Both the position numbers and the translations under genes were made by a program. A stretch of DNA of 9,879 nucleotides, from positions 1-9,879 of the forward strand of contig CAAEDU010000090.1 in assembly GCA_900754695.1 (NCBI GenBank). The letters are read 5' to 3'. The stretch is from Clostridia bacterium. GTDB lineage: Bacteria; Bacillota; Clostridia; Christensenellales; CAG-917. This document shows, piece after piece, positions 1 through 5,290 of the stretch (within the stretch, counting starts at the first letter, position 1; every line of letters begins with the position of its first letter). The notes below the pieces were generated by a model. It made no database searches, was not told where the DNA came from, and worked only from the letters and a program-made list of their open reading frames with translations.

Positions 1-4
1 ACAC

Positions 5-166
5 AAACTTTTTTCAAAAGGCGGAAAGTTAGTCCCGCATTTTAGGAGGACTGCACTCTAATCGGACACGGGGGAGGAAAGCCCGGAGGGAAGGAGGGGG
101 GAATTCTAACTCACCCTCGGACGAACAGCTTGTTAGAGCGTGCCTGAACACGACAAACAGCTTGAT
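5..166 (+). repeat. Left copy of an interspersed repeat, inverted relative to the right-end copy
   Basis: Positions 31-116 match the reverse complement of 9576-9661 without gaps over 86 bases, with 6 mismatches (about 93% identity). Weaker similarity extends outward to about position 5, with a 2-nt gap near an AAACTTTT block, and inward to about 166, at roughly 70%. The core holds a purine-only mirror repeat: GGGGGAGGAA at 70-79, an 11-nt spacer, and AAGGAGGGGG at 91-100. No transposase gene or target-site duplication is visible, so this looks like a non-autonomous or extragenic repeat rather than an insertion sequence. Its outer end may lie beyond the window. Confidence 0.85.
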
Positions 167-192
167 AGAGCGTCTCCGAGCACGACGAAGCA
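121..192 (+). repeat. Degenerate 32-bp tandem repeat (two units plus a partial third)
   Basis: AACAGCTTG occurs at 124-132 and again at 156-164, a 32-base period. It is followed in both units by a related TAGAGCGT block and an ACGAC block. A third, poorly matching start lies near 188. The right-end repeat copy contains one related unit in inverted orientation near 9527-9570, so the tandem array belongs to the interspersed repeat. There are no unique spacers between units, so it is not a CRISPR array. Confidence 0.6.
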
Positions 193-278
193 TTTGCACC
201 CGCAGGAGGGGGTCTCTTACTCCCATGTCAGGGGAAGGTAGTTTGTTTTCTTTTATGAGCACGCCGTTTTTTCGGGGC

Positions 279-307
279 TTGAATGCGGGCGGGATGTTTG
301 CTAAAAT
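279..307 (+). promoter_or_regulatory. Sigma-A-type promoter with extended -10 for the zinc-ribbon gene
   Basis: TTGAAT at 279-284 (-35) is separated by 17 bases from TAAAAT at 302-307 (-10), and a TG dinucleotide at 299-300 forms an extended -10. Transcription would start near 314, leaving a leader of about 39 nt that contains the AAGGAGGG ribosome binding site at 341-348. Hexamers and spacing fit the consensus well; no experimental support is available. Confidence 0.65.
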
Positions 308-352
308 CTAAGTGACCCTGCTATGTGGTCTGCGGCGGGGAAGGAGGGAAGC

Positions 353-973
353 ATGAATATCGATCTTAAGCAGATAGTCCCCGAGCTCGACAAGAGGTGC
401 GAGAAGCTCAACAAGCTGCGCAAGGTGATGATGGTGATGGCATTCCTCATCGTGCCGGCGGTCCCCGCTATGATCGTGATGTCGCGTTACGGCTATTGCG
501 CGATGCTGTGCAGGGTGGTGAACGCAGTCAAGATGCGGGACAAGATGCTCATCTCGGAATGTTTCGGCTATGCGCCTAACGCACTTGACGCCGCACAAAA
601 ACTCATCGACACGGGCAACCTCTCCGGGTACAGGATCGTGGCGGACGTCATGTTCGTGCGGGACGGAGTGGAAGTCGCCGAGCAGGAAGCCATCGAATCT
701 TTTGCCGCACGCTTCAATCCCGTCGCGGCGGTGAATGCCGGGATGCGTGCGGAGGACATGTCTCCTGCGGTGCGCGACGCCATCGCGCGGCAGAGAGCGT
801 TGCAGGAGAAACTCGCTGCCGAAATGTCGGCAAAAGCGGCACATCCCGACGCGCCCGCTTCGGAGGACGGAGCGCAGGCTGCCGAGGGCGCAGCCGTGGT
901 CTGCCCGCATTGCGGCAGAGGGATCGCGCTCTCCGGCTGCGTGTTCTGTCCCTTCTGCGGAGGCAAACTCTGA
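353..973 (+). CDS. Small membrane-anchored zinc-ribbon protein of unknown function
   Basis: I do not recognise this 206-residue protein. A charged N-terminus (1-24) precedes one hydrophobic segment at about residues 25-43, which should anchor it in the membrane. A mixed helical region of about 115 residues follows, then an Ala/Asp/Glu-rich linker. The C-terminus is a zinc ribbon: CPHC at 184-187 and CPFC at 199-202, an 11-residue spacing, ending three residues later. This looks like a structural zinc site, perhaps for binding a partner or nucleic acid. The ATG at 353 is chosen because AAGGAGGG ends 4 nt upstream; an in-frame ATG at 323 has no such site. It has its own promoter (279-307) and an intrinsic terminator (1001-1028), so it is probably monocistronic. 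A sporulation link is suggested only by its position before spoIIE. Confidence 0.8.
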   Translation: MNIDLKQIVPELDKRCEKLNKLRKVMMVMAFLIVPAVPAMIVMSRYGYCAMLCRVVNAVKMRDKMLISECFGYAPNALDAAQKLIDTGNLSGYRIVADVMFVRDGVEVAEQEAIESFAARFNPVAAVNAGMRAEDMSPAVRDAIARQRALQEKLAAEMSAKAAHPDAPASEDGAQAAEGAAVVCPHCGRGIALSGCVFCPFCGGKL

Positions 974-1000
974 CCCGAGGGGATCTCTCTTGTTGAAACG

Positions 1001-1028
1001 AGCGCTCTCGAGCAAGAGGGCGCTTTTT
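1001..1028 (+). terminator. Rho-independent terminator after the zinc-ribbon gene
   Basis: A 9-bp stem (1001-1009 with 1016-1024, one T-G wobble) closes a 6-nt loop, and the T-run spans 1024-1028. It lies 27 nt past the stop codon and separates this gene from spoIIE. An overlapping alternative pairing, CTCTTG at 987-992 with CAAGAG at 1013-1018, would exclude the terminator stem. Confidence 0.8.
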
Positions 1029-1036
1029 CGCGGCAT

Positions 1037-1045
1037 ATCGACAAA
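1037..1045 (-). promoter_or_regulatory. Candidate Spo0A box upstream of spoIIE
   Basis: ATCGACAAA on the + strand reads TTTGTCGAT on the minus strand. It matches the Spo0A-box consensus TTTGTCGAA at 8 of 9 positions. It lies 53 nt upstream of the spoIIE start and after the preceding terminator. In Bacillus subtilis spoIIE is activated by Spo0A~P, so the location makes sense. A 9-mer can occur by chance, and I find no convincing -35/-10 pair beside it. Confidence 0.35.
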
Positions 1046-1055
1046 GAGCGGCGGC

Positions 1056-1074
1056 GTGCGGAAAGTTTCCGCGC
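1056..1074. promoter_or_regulatory. Inverted-repeat operator-like dyad before spoIIE
   Basis: GCGGAAA (1058-1064) and TTTCCGC (1066-1072) form a perfect 7-bp dyad around a single G, extending one further pair after a G-T wobble. One central base is too few for an RNA hairpin loop, so a DNA-level protein site is the more natural reading. It lies 24 nt upstream of the spoIIE start codon. No known regulator is identified. Confidence 0.3.
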
Positions 1075-1098
1075 GGCGGGCGGCATAGCATTGCGGAT

Positions 1099-3405
1099 AT
1101 GCGCGCAAAGTTGCTCCCGGGCACGGCGCGTCTCATCGGCAGACAGCGCGCCCGCATCCCCAAAAGATTTTTGTTGTCGCCCGCCAAGGCGGCACTATAT
1201 GCCGCGGGCGCGGCGGCGACCGTCCTGCTCGCCTCGGTGGACACCTTCGGCGGAGCGCTCGCGCTCGGGTGGTTCGCGGGGCTCGGTTACGCGCGGCAGA
1301 ATATGCTCGTCACCGCGCCCGTCTACGTCCTTTCCGTCATAGCGTTCTCACCCTCTCCGTGGACCCTTCTTTTCGTCTCCGTCCCCGTCGTCGTCTTTGC
1401 CGTGATGTACGCCGTATGCACTCGTCTGCGCAAGCGCGTCCGACCCGTCGCGGGCGCCGCGGCGGCGCTCGTCACCGAGCTCCCGCACGCCGTGCTCTCC
1501 GCGCTCTCGGGGGAGAGCGTGACCGCCTGCGTGCTTTGCGCCGTACTGGCGGGCGCATTCGCGTTTGTTGCACAAACGATATGTTATGCTGTCTTTTTCA
1601 GAGGGATAAAGACCCGATTGACGCCAGATGAGCTCATCGCGGGCGGCATCGCCGTGGTGGTGTTCTGCTATGCGGCGGCGGGGGTGAGGGTGCAGGGGCT
1701 CTCGCTCGTTTTCGTGTTCGTGCCCTTCTTTTCCGTGTTGCTTGCCTGCGGTTCCGGGGCGGGGGCTGCGTCCGCATTCGCGGTGCTCGCGGGGGCGGGC
1801 GGGACGCTGTCTTTCGGTGACGCGCTCTTCCTTGCCTATTGTGCGGTCTCGGCGGGCGCGGCGTCCGCGCTCCGCCCTTTCACCAAATGGGCGTCCGCGG
1901 CGGGCACCGTCGTCGCATACGTCGTCATGTGGCAGGCGTTCGCAGGGGACGGGTGGGGCTGGCAGAACCTGATTGCCGCAGCGCTCGGGGCGGGATGCGC
2001 TGCCGCAGTGCCCGCGCGCTTTTCGGCGGGTATCTTCGGTTGCGGGAAGGGCACCGCGGCGCTGAACGGCATCGTCAATCGGAACAGGGCGGAGATGTCG
2101 GGGCGGCTGATGTCCGTGAGCAAAGTTTTTTATGATATGTCCGGGTCGCTCGCGGCGGCAGATGACGACGGGGAGCGTTACACTCCGGAGCGGCTCGCCG
2201 ATGAAGTGGCGAGGAACTATTGCGGCAGGTGTCCCGAGCGCGAAGGGTGTTTCGCCGCGCTCGGCGGCAGCACCGCGCCCGTCATCCGACCCATGGCGGA
2301 GGCGGCGATGTCGCGCGGGAAGGTGACCATCCTCGACATGCCGCCATTCGTCACGAGCAGGTGCGGCAAGATGTACAATCTCGCCGCCGTCGTCTCGAGC
2401 GCCGCCGAGGCTTACCGCAGGCGCAGCGACGAGACGGGAGAGTTTTTGGAGACCAAGCGGCTCATGTCCGAGCAATTCGCGGGGGTGTCTCTCGTGCTCG
2501 ATTCCCTTGCGAGGGAGTGCGGCGGCAAGGTGAGTTTCGGCGAAGAGATGCAGGAGCGCATCGGCGACGAACTGCTCCGTCACAACATCGTGGCGGGCGA
2601 GATCGTCACCGAAGGGGAGGGGGAGTCCGTCTCCGTGGCGCTCACCGTCCGGGCGTCCGACGCGGAAAAGCCCGTGCTCCCGCGCATCGTCTCCTCCTGC
2701 CTCGGAGTGACCCTCGAGAGGACGGCGGTCTCTCCGCGCGGGGACGAGTGCGTTGTGCATCTTGCCGCATGCTCCGTCTTCGAGGTGGCGTACGGCGTCG
2801 CAGAAAAACGCCGCGACGGAGAGAGCGTCTCGGGAGACTCGTGCGCGGCGCTCAGCCCCTCTCGCCGCCGCAGGCTCTTCGCGCTCTCGGACGGGATGGG
2901 CAGCGGCGAGCGCGCCGCAAGATCCAGCAAAGATGCCATCTCCATGGTGGAGAATTTCTACCGCGCGGGCTTTGACAACGCCGTCATCCTCACCCTCGTC
3001 AACAAATTGCTCTGTCTCGGCTCCGACGAGAACTTCTCCTCGTTGGATATTGCCGTCGTGGACACTTCGTCGGGCGGCTTCGACATCATCAAGATGGGCG
3101 CCGTCCCCACATTCATCCGGCATAGAGGCGGCGTCGAGACCGTCTCCTGCGCCGCTCCCCCCGCCGGCATCATCGAGCGCGCCACCCCCCTCACCGTCCG
3201 ACGCCAGCTCTACGACGGAGACATCGCCGTCATGATGTCCGACGGAGTCTTCGACGCCCTCGATGAGCAAGGCGTCATCGCCGCCCTCGAATCAGCCTCC
3301 ACCGCCAACCCCCAGATTCTCGCCGACCGTCTCCTCGCCCAAGCCCTGAGCGTGGGAGCGGAGGATGATTGTACTGTGCTTGTTCTTCGTCTCTACACCC
3401 GCTGA
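1099..3405 (+). CDS. spoIIE: Stage II sporulation protein E (SpoIIE), membrane PP2C-type phosphatase
   Basis: SpoIIE dephosphorylates SpoIIAA in the forespore, which frees sigma-F; it also associates with FtsZ at the polar septum. The 768-residue length is close to the Bacillus protein (about 827). A basic N-terminus (1-30) is followed by many hydrophobic segments to about residue 310, in line with the family's roughly ten-helix membrane domain. A cytoplasmic regulatory region follows, with a Cys cluster YCGRCPEREGC at 374-384. The PP2C domain spans about 560-768: SGDS 578-581, SDGMGSG with D598, MMSDG with D715, and EDDCT with D756/D757, matching the metal-binding pattern. The start is the first in-frame ATG, but no Shine-Dalgarno sequence precedes it. 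A candidate Spo0A box lies upstream, and the stop codon lies inside a repeat element. The family assignment is firm; the exact start is less so. Confidence 0.96.
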   Translation: MRAKLLPGTARLIGRQRARIPKRFLLSPAKAALYAAGAAATVLLASVDTFGGALALGWFAGLGYARQNMLVTAPVYVLSVIAFSPSPWTLLFVSVPVVVFAVMYAVCTRLRKRVRPVAGAAAALVTELPHAVLSALSGESVTACVLCAVLAGAFAFVAQTICYAVFFRGIKTRLTPDELIAGGIAVVVFCYAAAGVRVQGLSLVFVFVPFFSVLLACGSGAGAASAFAVLAGAGGTLSFGDALFLAYCAVSAGAASALRPFTKWASAAGTVVAYVVMWQAFAGDGWGWQNLIAAALGAGCAAAVPARFSAGIFGCGKGTAALNGIVNRNRAEMSGRLMSVSKVFYDMSGSLAAADDDGERYTPERLADEVARNYCGRCPEREGCFAALGGSTAPVIRPMAEAAMSRGKVTILDMPPFVTSRCGKMYNLAAVVSSAAEAYRRRSDETGEFLETKRLMSEQFAGVSLVLDSLARECGGKVSFGEEMQERIGDELLRHNIVAGEIVTEGEGESVSVALTVRASDAEKPVLPRIVSSCLGVTLERTAVSPRGDECVVHLAACSVFEVAYGVAEKRRDGESVSGDSCAALSPSRRRRLFALSDGMGSGERAARSSKDAISMVENFYRAGFDNAVILTLVNKLLCLGSDENFSSLDIAVVDTSSGGFDIIKMGAVPTFIRHRGGVETVSCAAPPAGIIERATPLTVRRQLYDGDIAVMMSDGVFDALDEQGVIAALESASTANPQILADRLLAQALSVGAEDDCTVLVLRLYTR

Positions 3406-3527
3406 GGGCACTATTCGGCGAATAACATCGTCAAAGCCCTCCCGCCCTGCGAGTTACGTACGCATTAGTACGCGCCTCTTGTGCGGGAGGGCTTTTCCTT
3501 GTTCTTCATCCGAATATTGCCCTCAGC
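3401..3527 (+). repeat. Stem-loop repeat element, copy 1, containing the spoIIE stop codon
   Basis: The ends are inverted repeats: GCTGAGGGCA at 3401 and its near complement ending GCCCTCAGC at 3527. A perfect 13-bp internal stem (3433-3445 with 3483-3495) and an apical hairpin CGTAC-GCATTA-GTACG (3457-3472) make most of the element self-complementary. A diverged copy follows immediately. A 39-base block, 3489-3527, is repeated exactly at 3615-3653. The TGA stop of spoIIE (3403-3405) is part of the left terminal sequence. Confidence 0.85.
3433..3496 (+). terminator. Probable terminator for spoIIE inside repeat copy 1
   Basis: AAAGCCCTCCCGC (3433-3445) pairs perfectly with 3483-3495, and the 3' arm runs into TTTT at 3493-3496. 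The enclosed 37 nt hold the smaller apical hairpin. A-runs on the 5' side would let the same stem work on the opposite strand. This is the first strong stem after the spoIIE stop codon. Confidence 0.55.
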
Positions 3528-3653
3528 CCTGAGTGCGGCATTTGGCGCACAACTTTGTCAGCGCCCTTGTCGTGGATGCTCACTTACGAATCAGTAAGCT
3601 CCGCCTCCCGACGGGGGCTTTTCCTTGTTCTTCATCCGAATATTGCCCTCAGC
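3528..3653 (+). repeat. Stem-loop repeat element, copy 2, diverged tandem copy
   Basis: This aligns end to end with copy 1, offset 127 bases at the left end and 126 at the right. The right 39 bases are identical; roughly 28 of the left 40 match. The apical hairpin CTTAC-GAATCA-GTAAG (3583-3598) sits at the same place as in copy 1 and differs by a paired change (G-C to T-A), which keeps the stem. The 16-nt distance from apical stem to the conserved right block is equal in both copies. Confidence 0.85.
3603..3622 (+). terminator. Terminator-like hairpin inside repeat copy 2
   Basis: A 6-bp stem (3603-3608 with 3613-3618, one T-G wobble) around the loop CGAC is followed by TTTT at 3619-3622. 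It competes with the larger element-wide fold. It could back up termination after spoIIE and insulate tilS. Confidence 0.45.
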
Positions 3654-3762
3654 GAATGAGCAGTGTTCACAAGCGGTGCCTCGCCGAGTGTCGGCGGGGA
3701 GAATAGTCCGCCAAACGGTGTTCGGCGGGTTAGATAGCAACTAAGGCGCGGGGCGGGGAACT

Positions 3763-3897
3763 GCTCCGCGCGTGTGTTTATTATACTGTTTTCCGTCGTT
3801 GTCAAGGGCGCGAAAAGTTTAGCGGGCGTTACCCGCGAAATTTTTCGGCGCTGTTCCTTGACAAAACGGATGCATGAAAGAGGAATAAAGCGGTAGC
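3763..3897. repeat. Long imperfect inverted repeat (rod-like hairpin) upstream of tilS
   Basis: The core 3792-3870 pairs almost throughout: TCCGT with ACGGA (3792-3796/3866-3870), TTGTCAAGG with CCTTGACAA (3799-3807/3856-3864), GCGC with GCGC (3808-3811/3848-3851), then GAAAAGTTT with AAATTTTTC (one wobble, one bulge nearby), and GCGGG with CCCGC around the loop CGTTA. That is 32 pairs in 79 nt. Outer arms add TTTATT/AATAAA (3777-3782/3884-3889), CCGC/GCGG (3766-3769/3890-3893) and GCT/AGC (3763-3765/3895-3897). It could be a palindromic mobile element, a cruciform or a structured RNA of either strand. No coding capacity is credible. Confidence 0.75.
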
Positions 3898-3899
3898 TT

Positions 3900-3932
3900 G
3901 GGGGTGTGGGGGTATAATACCCCCACATCCCC
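3900..3932. repeat. G/C palindrome with TATAAT at its centre
   Basis: TGTGGGGGTAT (3905-3915) and ATACCCCCACA (3917-3927) form a perfect 11-bp dyad around one A. It extends through a G-T wobble to 16-bp arms, 3900-3915 and 3917-3932. TATAAT at 3913-3918 lies at the axis, but no -35 hexamer stands 16-18 bases upstream. The palindrome ends 13 nt before the -35 of the tilS promoter, so it could be an operator or a DNA-structure element. Confidence 0.6.
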
Positions 3933-3945
3933 CTGAGAACACTCA

Positions 3946-3974
3946 TTGCCAAAAGAAAGTTTTTGTTTTATAAT
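3946..3974 (+). promoter_or_regulatory. Strong sigma-A promoter for the tilS-hpt-cca operon
   Basis: TTGCCA at 3946-3951 (-35) and TATAAT at 3969-3974 (-10, perfect consensus) are separated by 17 bases, within an AT-rich stretch unlike the surrounding DNA. Transcription would start at about 3981, two bases before the tilS ATG. That predicts an almost leaderless message. Confidence 0.75.
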
Positions 3975-3982
3975 AGCTTTGT

Positions 3983-5290
3983 ATGAAGACTGTGACGGGA
4001 GAAGAGTTTCGGTTGCGGCTGCCCGAGGGGGCGCGGTTTGCGCTCGCGTTTTCGGGCGGACGGGACTCCGTTGCGCTGTTCGATCTGTTGAAGGGCGCGG
4101 GGGCGGACTTTTTTGCCGTACATGTCGAGCACGGCATCAGAGGTGAGAGCTCGGTCGCGGACATGAAGTTTGCGGAGGAGTTTGCCTCCGAGCGGGGCGT
4201 GGAGTGCAGGGTATATCGCGTGGACGCGCCCGCGCATGCTCGCGAAAGGGGACTCACGCTGGAACAGGCGGCGAGGGAACTCCGCTATGGAGTGTTCCGC
4301 TCTCTCATCGACTCCGGGGCGTGCGGCTTCGTGCTGCTTGCTCATCATGCGGACGATCAGACGGAGACCATACTCATGCGCATCCTCAGAGGGACGGGCG
4401 TGAGGGGGCTCAAAGGGATGTCGGAGTCGGCGGGGGGATATCTGCGCCCTCTGCTTTCCGTCCCGCGCAGCGAGATAGACGCTTATGTCGCGGAAAGGGG
4501 CTTGCCTTACTGTGAGGACGAGACCAACCTTGACGAGGGCTACACCCGCAACTTCCTGCGTGGCGAACTTGCGCGGCTCAAAGAGAGGTTCCCCTCTCTC
4601 AACGCGGCGTTCGGGCGGCTGCGGGAGAGCGCGGCGGAGGCGGATGCCTTCATCGAGGCGTGCGCACCCTTTCCCGAGGTGAAAGAGGGTGAGGCTCGTG
4701 TGCCGCTTGCGGCATTCGCGGAGCCCGTCCTTGCCAAGAGGTGCATCCTCCGCGCCTGCAACGCGCTCGGGGTGGAGCAGGACATCGAAGAGAAGCATTA
4801 CGACGCCGTTCTCGGGCTCGCTAGTGCGGAAAACGGCAGCCGCATACAACTCTCCCACGGGATAGAAGCGCACCTGGACGGAGACGGCGTGGTCTTCACC
4901 CGCGGTCGGACGGAGAAGGACGCGCGCGAGATCCCGTTCCCCGCAGCGGGGGAGATCGCCGCGATGGGGGTGCGTGTAGTGCGCGTGCCCGCGGGAACGG
5001 AGAGGGAGAGCGGCGCGCTCTATGCCGACCTCGACTCCATCCCGGAGGGGGCGGTGCTGCGTAAGCGCCGCGAGGGAGACCGCATCACCAAATTCGGCGG
5101 CGGGACAAAGAGTCTGGGCGACTTTCTCACGGACAGGAAGGTGCCTTTGAGAGCGCGGGACGGCATCACGGTCTGCGCCGCGGGCAGCGACATCCTGTTC
5201 GCCGCGGGGGTGGAGATCTCCGAGAGGGTGAAGGTCACCGAACGGACAAAAAATACGATCAAAATAACAGAGGATAAAAATGTACGGTAA
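3983..5290 (+). CDS. tilS: tRNA(Ile)-lysidine synthase
   Basis: TilS uses ATP and lysine to convert C34 of the CAU-anticodon isoleucine tRNA to lysidine, so that it is charged with Ile and reads AUA codons; it is normally essential. The 435-residue protein carries the PP-loop SGGRDS at residues 24-29, the N-type ATPase pattern with HHADDQTET, and the C-terminal TilS domain (RREGDR, then KSLGDFLTDRKVP, then LFAAGVEIS). Length is near the Bacillus protein. The ATG at 3983 has no Shine-Dalgarno sequence and lies 2 nt after the predicted transcription start. An in-frame TTG at codon 11 (4013), preceded by a purine-rich GGGAGAAGAG, would still leave the PP-loop intact and is the main alternative start. 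The gene overlaps hpt by 11 nt, as expected for the conserved tilS-hpt pair. Confidence 0.97.
   Translation: MKTVTGEEFRLRLPEGARFALAFSGGRDSVALFDLLKGAGADFFAVHVEHGIRGESSVADMKFAEEFASERGVECRVYRVDAPAHARERGLTLEQAARELRYGVFRSLIDSGACGFVLLAHHADDQTETILMRILRGTGVRGLKGMSESAGGYLRPLLSVPRSEIDAYVAERGLPYCEDETNLDEGYTRNFLRGELARLKERFPSLNAAFGRLRESAAEADAFIEACAPFPEVKEGEARVPLAAFAEPVLAKRCILRACNALGVEQDIEEKHYDAVLGLASAENGSRIQLSHGIEAHLDGDGVVFTRGRTEKDAREIPFPAAGEIAAMGVRVVRVPAGTERESGALYADLDSIPEGAVLRKRREGDRITKFGGGTKSLGDFLTDRKVPLRARDGITVCAAGSDILFAAGVEISERVKVTERTKNTIKITEDKNVR

Noticed and set aside
121..192. CRISPR array
   Set aside because: The 32-base units are contiguous with no unique spacers, only about two units exist, and no cas genes are present.
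29..262. Minus-strand 77-codon frame at the left end
   Set aside because: It lies wholly in repeat DNA, has no ribosome binding site, and the homologous right copy has a stop codon upstream in the same frame. Noted as a finding only for its conserved tail.
308..1108. Minus-strand 266-codon frame opposite the zinc-ribbon gene
   Set aside because: His-rich antisense translation; the + strand gene has promoter, ribosome binding site, zinc motifs and terminator.
1348..3270. Long minus-strand open frame (640 codons) opposite spoIIE
   Set aside because: It is the antisense shadow of a high-GC gene: His/Arg/Gly/Glu-rich low-complexity translation, no recognisable domain, and the + strand encodes an intact SpoIIE.
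3781..3805. Minus-strand promoter TTGACA ... TATAAT upstream of tilS
   Set aside because: Both hexamers are consensus but only 14 bases apart, too short for sigma-A, and no gene lies downstream on that strand within the repeat region.
3655..3948. AATGAG/TGTTC and GAACACTCATT as terminal inverted repeats of a ~290-bp element
   Set aside because: Eleven pairs with a 3-nt bulge over this distance is weak, the centre does not match that of the strong inner hairpin, and no target duplication is seen.
3632..3952. Minus-strand 106-codon frame between spoIIE and tilS
   Set aside because: It spans palindromic repeat elements and shows no domain or start signal.
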